Below are positions 56,271 through 64,000 of a DNA stretch of 64,000 bases, one piece after another. Position numbers and translations under genes: made by a program. Position 1 is the first letter of the stretch. Each line of letters begins with the position of its first letter. The stretch is from Nitrospira sp. (GTDB lineage Bacteria > Nitrospirota > Nitrospiria > Nitrospirales > Nitrospiraceae): contig JBAOHZ010000009.1 in NCBI GenBank assembly GCA_037045225.1, positions 3,100,001 through 3,164,000 on the forward strand. Reading direction: 5' to 3'. Under the pieces are notes generated by a model that had not been told where the DNA came from, did not search any database, and saw nothing but the letters and a program-made list of their open reading frames with translations.

Positions 56271-56498
56271 ATGCACCGGTTCCTCCAGTTATTTTTGAAC
56301 TACGGCCTGGTGGCGGCGATTCTGGTGTGGGCAGCCACGGTGGCATTGATGGCCTATCACCTGAAGGAGTCGCCCTGGCGCTGGGCGTTCGTCTTGATGT
56401 CGCTGGCGGGACTCGGGACGATCGGCGTGATCTTTTGGATTCGAAAATACGTGCAGCGAGTGGGGAAGGCACAGCAAGAAGTGGGAAAAGTACAATGA
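56271..56498 (+). CDS. Small two-helix membrane protein
   Basis: 75 aa with two predicted membrane segments (LVAAILVWAATVALMAY; RWAFVLMSLAGLGTIGVIFWI) and a basic, Gln/Lys-rich tail. The stop overlaps the purS start (ATGA), so it is translated within the purine operon. No known family. Confidence 0.7.
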   Translation: MHRFLQLFLNYGLVAAILVWAATVALMAYHLKESPWRWAFVLMSLAGLGTIGVIFWIRKYVQRVGKAQQEVGKVQ

Positions 56499-56734
56499 AA
56501 GCCAAGATTCATGTGACGCTGAAACAGGGAATTCTCGATCCGCAGGGGAAGGCGATCGAGCACGCGCTGGATTCTCTCGGGTTTGCGCATGCGGGGAACG
56601 TACGCGTAGGCAAGTACATGGAACTGGACGTGAACGAAACCGACCGGGCCAAGGCCGACGCCCAGGTGAAGCAGATGTGCGAGAAGTTGTTGGCGAATAC
56701 GGTGATCGAGGATTATCGATACGAACTCGGATAG
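56495..56734 (+). CDS. purS: FGAM synthase subunit PurS
   Basis: Small structural subunit that bridges PurQ and PurL. 79 aa: MKAKIHVTLKQGILDPQGKAIEHALDSLGF, VGKYMELDV, CEKLLANTVIEDYRYEL are family-typical. ATG 56495 lies inside the end of the upstream gene. The presence of purS means the three-subunit FGAM synthase is used, in line with the short purL. Confidence 0.95.
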   Translation: MKAKIHVTLKQGILDPQGKAIEHALDSLGFAHAGNVRVGKYMELDVNETDRAKADAQVKQMCEKLLANTVIEDYRYELG

Positions 56735-56835
56735 GAGCAAATGGCTTATAGCTTCGAGTGGATGGCAGATGCCGAGACCTCGTTCCTGTTTCGTGGTAGA
56801 CGCCATTCACCATAGACCATAAGCTCGGTAGAATT

Positions 56836-57558
56836 ATGAAAATCGGCGTGGTGGTATTTCCCGGCAGTAATTGCGATCACGATTGCCAGTATATCTTCAA
56901 GGACGTGCTCGGCCAATACGTGGAGATGATCTGGCATAAGGAAACTCTGCTCGCAGGCCTGGACGCAATCGTGTTGCCGGGCGGATTTTCCTACGGGGAT
57001 TATTTGCGGACCGGCGCCATCGCGCGGTTTTCTCCGGTGATGGGAGCCGTGAAGTCGTTCGCGAATAAGGGTGGGTTGGTCATCGGTATTTGCAACGGCT
57101 TTCAAATTCTTCTGGAAGCGGGTTTGTTACCGGGTGTGATGCTGCGCAATACGTCGCTCAATTTTATCTGCAAAGACGTCTACGTGAAGGTGGAAAACGC
57201 GGCGACCCGGTTTACGAATCAATGTGAGTCCGGCCAGGTGCTGAAGATTCCCATCGCGCACGCCGACGGCAACTACTACACCGACCCGGTCACGCTCGGT
57301 GGTGTCAAAGCCAATGCACAAGTGATCTTTCGCTACTGCACCGCCGACGGCAAGGTGACGCCCGATGCGAACCCGAACGGTTCGCTGGATAACATCGCCG
57401 GAATCATGAATGCCGACGGAAATGTATTGGGTATGATGCCGCATCCCGAACGCAGTGCCGAATCGATATTGGGCAATGAAGATGGTCGGCTGATCTTTGA
57501 GTCGATGCTGAGTTCGTTCGGCAAGCCTGAATTACACTCGAAGTTGATCGGAGTATGA
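56836..57558 (+). CDS. purQ: FGAM synthase glutaminase subunit PurQ
   Basis: Glutamine amidotransferase providing ammonia to PurL. 240 aa. Class I features: PGSNCDHD at the start, LPGGFSYGDYLRTGAIA, nucleophile Cys in GICNGFQILLEAGLLPG and the His-Glu pair in MMPHPERSAE. Separated from purS by 101 bases with no other gene. Confidence 0.97.
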   Translation: MKIGVVVFPGSNCDHDCQYIFKDVLGQYVEMIWHKETLLAGLDAIVLPGGFSYGDYLRTGAIARFSPVMGAVKSFANKGGLVIGICNGFQILLEAGLLPGVMLRNTSLNFICKDVYVKVENAATRFTNQCESGQVLKIPIAHADGNYYTDPVTLGGVKANAQVIFRYCTADGKVTPDANPNGSLDNIAGIMNADGNVLGMMPHPERSAESILGNEDGRLIFESMLSSFGKPELHSKLIGV

Positions 57559-57626
57559 CAGCCGGTTCGCGCGAACAGCGGCACCGGAATCGTCGGTAAC
57601 CTCATACGATTGAGAATGTGTCCTTC

Positions 57627-59873
57627 ATGAACGCACTGGTCATTACAAAAGCCATCCTTGAGCAGCATAAGCTGAGCGATGATGAATATAAAAAGATCCT
57701 GGAGATTCTGGGACGGGAACCGAACTGGACTGAGCTGGGCATGTTCTCAGCCATGTGGAGCGAACATTGTTCCTACAAGAGTTCCCGCATCCACTTGAAG
57801 AAGTTGCCGACGACGGGGCCGCGCGTGGTTCAGGGGCCCGGGGAAAATGCCGGCGCAGTGGATATCGGGGATGGTCTCTGCGCGGTGTTCAAGATGGAAT
57901 CCCACAATCATCCGTCGTTCATTGAGCCCTACCAGGGGGCGGCGACGGGAGTGGGTGGAATTCTACGCGATATTTTTACTATGGGCGCGCGGCCGATTGC
58001 GTTATTGAACTCGTTGCGATTCGGCGGATTGGACAATGCGCATACCCGTCATCTGCTTAAGGGGGTTGTGTCGGGAATTGCCGGTTACGGCAACTGTATG
58101 GGTGTGCCGACCGTCGGCGGTGAGATTGTCTTCAACGACATTTATGCCCTGAATCCCTTGGTGAATGTGTTCTGCGTGGGAATCGCCAAGAAGGATAAGA
58201 TTTTTCTGGGCAAGGCGGCGGGCGTCGGGAATCCGGTGATCTATTTCGGCTCGAAGACCGGGCGTGACGGAATTCACGGCGCGACGATGGCCTCGGACTC
58301 ATTCGATGAACAAGCGGCTCAGAAGCGGCCGACGGTGCAGGTGGGTGATCCGTTTACGGAAAAACTGTTGCTCGAAGCCTGTTTGGAACTCATGGCCGGT
58401 GACTGCCTTGTGGGCATTCAAGATATGGGGGCTGCCGGTTTGACGAGTTCGGCTTGTGAAATGGCCTCGCGAGAAGGCACGGGTGTGGAGTTGGAGTTGG
58501 CGGATGTGCCGCGTCGTGAGCCGGGGATGACGCCCTACGAGATCATGCTCTCCGAGTCGCAGGAGCGGATGTTGATGGTGGTGAAGGCCGGTCGCGAAGA
58601 CGAGGTGATTAAGATCTGCCGGAAGTGGGATCTGGATGTGGCAGTGATCGGCCGCGTCACCGATACGGGCAAGGTCGTCCTCAAGGAGAACGGTCAGGTG
58701 GTAGCGGAGATTCCGGCCAAGGCTTTGGCCGACGAGGGGCCAAGGTATGATCGGCCCAGTTCGCCGCCTGCGTATCAAGAGATGTTACAGGCGCTGAATC
58801 ACGACGCTCTGCCGGACGTCAAAGACGCCAATGCCGCGTTGCTCGCACTCCTGGATGCACCCACCATCGCCAGCAAGCGGTGGGTCTATGAGCAATATGA
58901 CCATATGGTGCGAACGAACACGATGGTGCGCCCCGGGTCGGATGCGGCGGTGTTGCGGGTAAAGGGGACGAATAAGGCGCTCGCGTTGTCGGTCGATTGC
59001 AATGGACGCTACTGCCTGCTGAATCCGTACGAAGGCGCCAAAATCGCGATTGCGGAATGTGCGCGGAATCTGGCCTGTTCGGGAGCGGAGCCGATAGGGG
59101 TCACCGATTGCCTGAATTTCGGCAATCCGCAGCGTCCTGAAGTCATGTGGCAGTTTGTGCTCGCGATTGAAGGGCTCAAGGATGCCTGCGAAGCGTTGAA
59201 CGTGCCCATCGTGAGCGGCAACGTGAGTTTGTACAATGAGACGAATGACCTGTCGATTTATCCCACTCCGATGATCGGAATGGTTGGCTTGATCGAAGAG
59301 GCCGATCGTGCGGTAACGCAGTGGTTCAAACAGACCGGCGACGCCATCATTCTCCTGGGGCAGACCCGCGAAGATCTCGGTGGAACGGAATATCTGAAAG
59401 TGTTGCATCATCGTGAGCAGGGCTCTCCGCCGTTGCTGAATCTGGACAGCGAAAAGGCTGTGCAGCAGTGCACTATTCGGCTCATTCGAGAGGGGTTGGT
59501 GCAGTCGGCTCATGACTGTTCCGATGGTGGATTGGCAGTGGCTTTGACGGAGTGCTGTATCTCGGGTTCAGCCCAACAGCTGGGGGCTGTGGTACAATTG
59601 CCTCTCGACGGTCTTCGTCGAGACGCGGTGCTTTTCGGGGAAAGCCAATCGCGGATTGTGCTCTCCGTGAAAGCGGAGCTGGCCGAGAGGGTCTTAAATA
59701 TGGCCTGGGATGCCGGTGTTCATGCCACCAGGATTGGTACTGTCGAAGGGACCCGGTTGGTGATTCAGGTAGATGGCGATCAGCAGGGCGTTGGCTGCAC
59801 GGTTGATCTCGAATTGACGACCTTGTATGACCATTGGGGATGCGCCATCCCACGCGCGTTAGGTCAGGACTAG
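57627..59873 (+). CDS. purL: FGAM synthase large subunit PurL
   Basis: ATP-dependent formation of FGAM. About 748 aa, the short PurL form. Motifs: MWSEHCSYKSSRIHL, VFKMESHNHPSFIEPYQGAATGVGGILRDIFTMGARP, GIQDMGAAGLTSSACEMASR and HDCSDGGLAVALTECC. ATG 57627 is preferred, GTG 57618 possible; neither has a clear ribosome-binding site. Confidence 0.97.
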   Translation: MNALVITKAILEQHKLSDDEYKKILEILGREPNWTELGMFSAMWSEHCSYKSSRIHLKKLPTTGPRVVQGPGENAGAVDIGDGLCAVFKMESHNHPSFIEPYQGAATGVGGILRDIFTMGARPIALLNSLRFGGLDNAHTRHLLKGVVSGIAGYGNCMGVPTVGGEIVFNDIYALNPLVNVFCVGIAKKDKIFLGKAAGVGNPVIYFGSKTGRDGIHGATMASDSFDEQAAQKRPTVQVGDPFTEKLLLEACLELMAGDCLVGIQDMGAAGLTSSACEMASREGTGVELELADVPRREPGMTPYEIMLSESQERMLMVVKAGREDEVIKICRKWDLDVAVIGRVTDTGKVVLKENGQVVAEIPAKALADEGPRYDRPSSPPAYQEMLQALNHDALPDVKDANAALLALLDAPTIASKRWVYEQYDHMVRTNTMVRPGSDAAVLRVKGTNKALALSVDCNGRYCLLNPYEGAKIAIAECARNLACSGAEPIGVTDCLNFGNPQRPEVMWQFVLAIEGLKDACEALNVPIVSGNVSLYNETNDLSIYPTPMIGMVGLIEEADRAVTQWFKQTGDAIILLGQTREDLGGTEYLKVLHHREQGSPPLLNLDSEKAVQQCTIRLIREGLVQSAHDCSDGGLAVALTECCISGSAQQLGAVVQLPLDGLRRDAVLFGESQSRIVLSVKAELAERVLNMAWDAGVHATRIGTVEGTRLVIQVDGDQQGVGCTVDLELTTLYDHWGCAIPRALGQD

Positions 59874-59885
59874 GGTACAGACGTC

Positions 59886-61316
59886 ATGGCCAAAGAATTA
59901 CCCTTGATTACTCCCGATAAATTTCACGACGAATGCGCCGTCTTCGGCATCTACGGGCACAAGGAAGCTGCGAACCTTGCCTACCTTGGCCTCTACGCGT
60001 TGCAACATCGCGGACAGGAAGCCTCCGGTATCGTCTCCAACGACGGCGAGCAATTTTACGTTGAGAAGGGACAGGGCCACGTCGCCGATATTTTTTCGCA
60101 ACAGGCTTTAGCGCGTCTGCCCGGGACGATGGCCATCGGTCACAATCGTTACTCGACTGCGGGTGGAGCCGGCCTCAAGAATGTGCAACCCTTGAGCGTC
60201 AACTTTGCCTTCGGCAACCTGGCTGTGGCGCACAATGGGAATTTGATCAATGCCACCATGCTTCGCAGCGAGTTGGAAGCGTATGGGGCCATTTTTCAAT
60301 CGACCTCCGATACGGAAGTCATCATCCACCTCATTGCCCATTCGCGAGCGGACACGTTGTTGGATCGAGTGATCGATTCGCTCACCCAGGTTCGCGGCGC
60401 GTTCTCGGTGGTGTTGATGACCGATCAGGGCATTGTCGCCGCGCGCGATCCTCATGGATTCCGTCCCCTGTGCCTGGGGCGATTTCGTGACGCTTGGATT
60501 GTGGCCTCCGAAAGTTGCGCGTTTGATCTGTTGGACGCCGAATACGTGCGAGAGATCGAGCCGGGAGAGTTGGTCGTCCTGGATCACCAAGGTGTCACGA
60601 GCTTTAAGCCATTCGCTCAAACCAAGCCGGCCATGTGTGTCTTTGAATATGTCTACTTTGCCCGCCCGGATAGCCGAATTTTTGGAGGCAAGGCTGTCTA
60701 TTCCATCCGGAAGGCGTTCGGACGGCAATTGGCGCAAGAATCGCAGGTGGATGCTGATATTGTGATTCCTGTGCCGGATTCAGGAGTGCCGGCGGCGTTG
60801 GGCTACTCCGAAGGATCAGGGTTTCCGTTCGAGACCGGACTGATCCGTAATCATTACGTGGGGCGGACGTTCATCGAGCCGGAGCAATCTATTCGCCACT
60901 TCGGTGTCAAGGTGAAGCTTAATGCCGTTCCCGAAGTGCTTGAGGGCAAGCGCGTTGTTGTTGTTGATGATTCGTTGGTTCGAGGCACTACGAGTCGAAA
61001 GATCGTCAAGATGCTGCGCAATGCGGGAGCTAAAGAAGTGCATATGCGGATTAGTTCCCCGCCAATCGTCTCGCCTTGTTTTTACGGTATTGACACACCG
61101 ACCAAGAAAGAATTGATCGCGTCCAGCCACAGCACTGAGGAGATTCGCAAATACATCACTGCGGATAGCCTTGCCTACTTGAGTCTGGATGGCATGGTGA
61201 CGGCGGCTTCCGGCACACCGGGGCAGTATTGTGATGCCTGTTTTACCGAACAATACCCTATCTCCTTCACCCGGGCAGAAGAACTCCAACTCGGGCTCTT
61301 TGAAGCTCCACGCTGA
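59886..61316 (+). CDS. purF: Amidophosphoribosyltransferase
   Basis: First committed step of purine synthesis. 476 aa. A propeptide of about 16 residues precedes the catalytic Cys in FHDECAVFGIYG. Glutaminase blocks follow: ALQHRGQEASGIVS, GHNRYSTAGG, AHNGNLINA. The PRPP-binding loop VVVDDSLVRGTTSRKIVKML and C-terminal cysteines (SPCFYGIDTP, YCDACFTEQYP) suggest a 4Fe-4S cluster as in the B. subtilis enzyme. Last gene of the purine cluster. Confidence 0.97.
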   Translation: MAKELPLITPDKFHDECAVFGIYGHKEAANLAYLGLYALQHRGQEASGIVSNDGEQFYVEKGQGHVADIFSQQALARLPGTMAIGHNRYSTAGGAGLKNVQPLSVNFAFGNLAVAHNGNLINATMLRSELEAYGAIFQSTSDTEVIIHLIAHSRADTLLDRVIDSLTQVRGAFSVVLMTDQGIVAARDPHGFRPLCLGRFRDAWIVASESCAFDLLDAEYVREIEPGELVVLDHQGVTSFKPFAQTKPAMCVFEYVYFARPDSRIFGGKAVYSIRKAFGRQLAQESQVDADIVIPVPDSGVPAALGYSEGSGFPFETGLIRNHYVGRTFIEPEQSIRHFGVKVKLNAVPEVLEGKRVVVVDDSLVRGTTSRKIVKMLRNAGAKEVHMRISSPPIVSPCFYGIDTPTKKELIASSHSTEEIRKYITADSLAYLSLDGMVTAASGTPGQYCDACFTEQYPISFTRAEELQLGLFEAPR

Positions 61317-61383
61317 CTTCATTTCCTTCGCCGGTTCATAGGATCGTCTGGACTTCCGTGCATGCCTTGCTAGATTGATTGGC

Positions 61384-61698
61384 ATGGCGCTAGTCCGGAA
61401 ATATCGACTGATCGTTCTTACGAGACTTATGGTGCTCGGGATCCGCATCGCGTCACGCCTGGCGAGTCTCTGGCGATTACTCGGTTGGTTATCCGGCGGG
61501 GGCTCCTTGGTTACCCTTGATCATCAGGCAATGGCCGATGTGGCCTATTATGTGGATCGATGGCTCGCATTGTTTCCGTATCATTCGAAAGGAAATTGTC
61601 TGGATGGGCGTGAATTTCTCGAGCCCTCCTCCTATTGGCAGTCGTTCACGGTGACCGTTATCTTTCCCCAATCTGCAGCGTCTTCGAATCATCAGTAA
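61384..61698 (+). pseudogene. Lasso-peptide B2 protease (transglutaminase-like) with internal deletion
   Basis: 104 aa from ATG 61384. The N-terminal half looks like B2: a basic/hydrophobic start (RLIVLTRLMVLGIRIASRLASLWRLLGWL) then VAYYVDRWLALFPYHSKGNC with the catalytic Cys. Right after this Cys the frame reads LDGREFLEPSSYWQSFTVTVIFP, which is how B2 proteins end. The roughly 35-40 residues normally between, with the catalytic His of HAW, are missing, while the frame is kept. So this is probably an inactive remnant. Without a database search this remains a reading of family pattern. Confidence 0.6.
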
Positions 61699-62080
61699 TC
61701 TCACTTCTCCCAGCCCCTCCCTGTGCATTACCTGTTTCGTTAGGGTGAACTGGACCTACCCTTCCTGACTGAGCGTAGTCTCCTCTGAATCCATGCGCGA
61801 ATGAACCCGTTGTGTGTCGTGTCGCTGTCTCAGCCTCAGCCCCATGTTCCCCTATTTACTTCACAGCAGAATGAACTCCGACTCCCCCGAAGGGAGGTGA
61901 GACCCGATCGCACTGGGAATAGAGAAACGGAGGTGATGACGATATTTTGCGGTTGTCTCTCAGGCAAGGGAGGCGTTTCAGGGGAGGGGCGCAGAAGGTT
62001 GCCCAGCAACATGCGTATCTCACAGGTAGCGGCCTCAGCGCAGTGAGCATTCCCCAAATAGTCTGAATCGGAGGATCGAT
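61699..62080. other. Intergenic region between the B2 remnant and the PqqD-like frame
   Basis: 382 bases. One short frame (61936-62046, M-T-I-F-C-G-C-L-S) could be the start of an asparagine-synthetase-like lasso cyclase that was cut off, but the match is too weak to call. A GGGAGGTGAG stretch near 61900 resembles the ribosome-binding site of the precursor peptide without a start codon behind it. Confidence 0.4.
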
Positions 62081-62330
62081 ATGTCTGGCACAGCTCACGT
62101 GCGGAAGGAGCGTCAACACGAGTTCCGCTTGGGCTCCGGTCGTTATTACGCGCTCAATGTCGTCGGGTCGTCAGTCTGGGATTTGTGCAAGGGAGGAGCA
62201 TTCGCTGGAAGAGATTCTCTTCATAGTTTGTGACAGGTTTGACGTAGCTGCGCAGCAGACACAGGACGATATTTGGGAGTTGATCATGCAGTTGGAACAG
62301 GCGGAGCTACTTCATTCGAAAAGGAGGTGA
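62081..62330 (+). pseudogene. PqqD-like (RRE/B1) protein gene with a frameshift
   Basis: From ATG 62081 (GGAGG upstream) one frame reads LGSGRYYALNVVGSSVWDLCKGG, the first half of a PqqD/RRE domain, and stops at 62231-62233. The second half, HSLEEILFIVCDRFDVAAQQTQDDIWELIMQLEQAELLHSKRR, continues in the frame one base over and ends at 62330. The switch lies at about 62191-62199 (GGGAGGAGC); removing one G there restores an 82-residue protein. RRE proteins bind RiPP leader peptides. Confidence 0.75.
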
Positions 62331-62336
62331 GCCCAA

Positions 62337-62450
62337 ATGGATCAACAGAAGAAAGCTGAGTACGTGAAGCCGGCGCTTGTGAAACATGAGTTGTTGCGGG
62401 ACGTGACGGCCATTCAACTGTCTCGCGTAGTGGATCAAACACCTAGATAA
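62337..62450 (+). CDS. Putative lasso-type RiPP precursor peptide
   Basis: 37 aa, behind a perfect AAGGAGG ribosome-binding site. The leader has the lasso pattern Y-x-x-P-x-L (YVKPALVKHELLRDVTA). If cleavage follows the usual rule (Thr at -2), the core is I-Q-L-S-R-V-V-D-Q-T-P-R, with Asp at position 8 as possible ring acceptor. Twelve residues is shorter than known lasso cores, and the first residue Ile is unusual, so it may be degenerate. It directly follows the RRE frame and precedes a HPr-kinase-like gene, the paeninodin-type order. Confidence 0.65.
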   Translation: MDQQKKAEYVKPALVKHELLRDVTAIQLSRVVDQTPR

Positions 62451-62563
62451 CATACGAGGCGCTCCAGTGGAGCCATGGGACTGGTCGGTTGAGCAGACCG
62501 GCCAGCGCTTCCCATCCCTGCAATGCAGTGATGAGGACACGAGGTTAAAAAGGAGAAACGGGC

Positions 62564-63199
62564 ATGCTCCTGACGTCGACAACGAAGGAACTTCTGAAAC
62601 GGCGCGGGCTCTATCCGTTCCACGCAACGGTGTTGGAGCAAAAAGGCCAGAGCGTGCTGATTCTGGGATTCAGTGGGCGAGGGAAGACGACGGCCTTCTT
62701 ATCGCCGCTGCGGTCAGGATATCGGTACCTTTCCGACGACCACCCGTTCTTTCGAGTCCACGGGACATGTGTGGAGATCCTTCCGTGCCCGCTCAAGATC
62801 AATGTCACCGATCAGACCGTATCGTTTTTCCCCGAGCTACGAGATGCATCGCCTTCCGTTCTTCATGCAGGTGTTCCCAAACGATTCTTCTATGCCGAGG
62901 ACCTCTATCCGTGGCCGATAGGGCAGTCTTGCGAGTCATCCGTGATTCTCTTTCCCGAGGTGGTGAATTCTCCGCACAGTTGCTTGGAGCCCTTGTCGAA
63001 GAAGCTGGCCCTGGAAATGATTCTTCCACATTTGTTGTTGGTGTATGAGGCAGCGGTGGCGCGTCGGGAGTTCCAAACACTGGTTCGCCTGGTTGAGCAA
63101 ACCGATTGTTACCGGCTCCACTTTGGTCGGGATTTCATGGATTTGCCATGGCTGGTCACGCCTCTTTGGGAGGAACGGCACGCGAGGAGAGACCACTGA
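62564..63199 (+). CDS. HPr-kinase-like protein of the RiPP cluster
   Basis: 211 aa. P-loop ILGFSGRGKTTAFLSPL and the following SDDHPFF match HprK-type kinases, which in paeninodin-like clusters phosphorylate the precursor's C-terminus. Further motifs: FPELRDASPSVLHAGVPKRFF. The N-terminal 80-100 residues usual in this family are absent, but a good AAAAAGGAG ribosome-binding site before ATG 62564 supports this start. Role in peptide tailoring is inferred. Confidence 0.75.
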   Translation: MLLTSTTKELLKRRGLYPFHATVLEQKGQSVLILGFSGRGKTTAFLSPLRSGYRYLSDDHPFFRVHGTCVEILPCPLKINVTDQTVSFFPELRDASPSVLHAGVPKRFFYAEDLYPWPIGQSCESSVILFPEVVNSPHSCLEPLSKKLALEMILPHLLLVYEAAVARREFQTLVRLVEQTDCYRLHFGRDFMDLPWLVTPLWEERHARRDH

Positions 63200-63200
63200 C

Positions 63201-64000
63201 ATGGGACTGCAGCCAAGGTCTAGAGTTGCACAATGGAAACCTTCGCGCCTGCGAGGCATTTCGCGTAAGGGGATTGCGTCGGCGCCTGGATTGTCGCTGA
63301 TGCGTGCGGAAGGGCGCTTACTTGTGCTTTGTGCACGAACGACGGTGAACGAGTTTGTTCGCGTAGAAGTGGCAGATCTGGCCTGTGACGGGATTGATTG
63401 GGACCTGGTATGGCAACTGTCAAAAGCCCATGGCGTAGCGCCGCTGGTATACCGTAATCTGGTCACGATTTGTCCCGCAGCGGTGCCTTCGGCCATCCAC
63501 GAAGCTTTTCGACGGCACAATCAGACCACTGCTCTCCTCAATAGCTTGTTGGCCAAAGAACTTGTGTCCCTGCTCGACGCATTGGCAGCGAAGGGAGTAA
63601 CGGCGATTCCTTTCAAAGGCGTTACCTTGGCTCAGACGGCATACGGCGACCTGAGCCTTCGTGAATGTGCGGACATCGATCTGATCGTTGAGCAGGGAGC
63701 GATTCCCCAGGCCCGGAAAGTCTTGTGGTCGCAGGGATATCAACTCACGAGTCAGGATATGGGGAACGGGGAGGAATCAGGCGAGCCCTATCATTGTTTT
63801 CAGAAACGAAATGGCATTGTCGCGGTTGATCTTCAGTGGGTGATGACCAGCCGGCATTTCGGGTTTCGGCTTGATCGGGGTGCGTTGTGGCGTAGGCTGA
63901 AGCCGATCCAATTGCCGACAAAACCAGTGGGGGGGCTCTGTTCAGAGGACCTGTTGATTTTGCTCTGTGTGCATGGCTCAAAACATGCTTGGGAGCAGTT
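63201..64000 (+). CDS. Nucleotidyltransferase family protein (NTP_transf_5 type), runs off the window
   Basis: Begins with ATG 63201, one base after the stop of the kinase gene, and is open to the right edge (266 codons visible). The diagnostic block is IPFKGVTLAQTAYGDLSLRECADIDLIVE, with the metal-binding D-x-D, followed by VDLQWVMTSRHF and CSEDLLILLCVHGSKHAWEQ. Such proteins are found next to HprK-like kinases in lasso peptide clusters. Function in the pathway is not established. Confidence 0.8.
   Translation, partial: MGLQPRSRVAQWKPSRLRGISRKGIASAPGLSLMRAEGRLLVLCARTTVNEFVRVEVADLACDGIDWDLVWQLSKAHGVAPLVYRNLVTICPAAVPSAIHEAFRRHNQTTALLNSLLAKELVSLLDALAAKGVTAIPFKGVTLAQTAYGDLSLRECADIDLIVEQGAIPQARKVLWSQGYQLTSQDMGNGEESGEPYHCFQKRNGIVAVDLQWVMTSRHFGFRLDRGALWRRLKPIQLPTKPVGGLCSEDLLILLCVHGSKHAWEQ

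Noticed and set aside
61936..62046. Start of an asparagine-synthetase-like lasso cyclase
   Set aside because: Only a few residues resemble the family start, the ribosome-binding site is too close, and the frame stops after 36 codons. Not enough to call.

Overview
The window looks like chromosomal DNA from a nitrite-oxidising Nitrospira (phylum Nitrospirota). The strongest evidence is a periplasmic chlorite dismutase at 54.7 kb that carries every active-site residue of the Nitrospira defluvii enzyme at the same spacing. A formate/nitrite transporter - cyanase - ferredoxin-type nitrite reductase operon, an LPS-export operon and a high-GC, mostly closely packed gene layout agree with this. No tRNA, rRNA, CRISPR array or insertion sequence was seen.

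Layout. 0-0.9 kb: end of rpoA, then rplQ. 1-6 kb: lptC-lptA-lptB-rpoN-hpf-rapZ. 6-11.3 kb: small HTH gene plus the type IV pilus set pilMNOPQ. 11.5-14.6 kb: aroB, a GAF-GAF-ANTAR RNA-binding regulator and a lipoprotein. 14.7-15.7 kb: a divergent lipoprotein. 16-29 kb: a nitrogen block (nadE, outer-membrane protein, amtB, glnK, glnD, glnA, FNT-type nitrite channel, cynS, winged-helix protein, nirA, CBS protein). 29-34 kb: GH-like secreted protein, OYE-family reductase, START protein, amine oxidase. 34-40.3 kb: an accessory island with a tpm remnant, an orphan antitoxin, a membrane protein, a HerA-SIR2 pair, a duplicated fragment of a glnE-like gene and a Fic protein. 40.4-44.6 kb: two divergent single-domain GlnE-like proteins. 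44.6-49.4 kb: groL, groS, a DMFase-like protein and rpoH. 49.6-53.3 kb: narK, ribBA, ribH, nusB. 53.4-61.3 kb: purB-cld-purC-small membrane protein-purS-purQ-purL-purF. 61.4 kb to the right edge: a lasso-peptide-like RiPP cluster in which at least two genes look damaged.

The most interesting signal is a set of RNA attenuators. Upstream of nadE, upstream of the outer-membrane protein gene next to amtB, and twice in tandem upstream of the nitrite channel gene there are paired stem-loops whose six-base loops all have A at position 1 and G at position 4. This is the recognition pattern known for ANTAR-domain antiterminators. In three of the four cases the second hairpin is mutually exclusive with a strong intrinsic terminator with a T run. 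The GAF-ANTAR protein encoded nearby is the obvious candidate regulator, which suggests a GAF-ANTAR nitrogen regulon covering NAD synthesis, ammonium uptake and the nitrite/cyanate operon. The hairpins and terminators can be read directly; the link to this particular protein is inference.

The nitrogen block works as one unit. AmtB and the nitrite channel bring in ammonium and nitrite, cyanase and NirA make ammonium, and GlnA fixes it. GlnK and GlnD sense glutamine status and the GlnE-like pair may adenylylate GlnA, which keeps Tyr397. NadE uses glutamine as its nitrogen donor.
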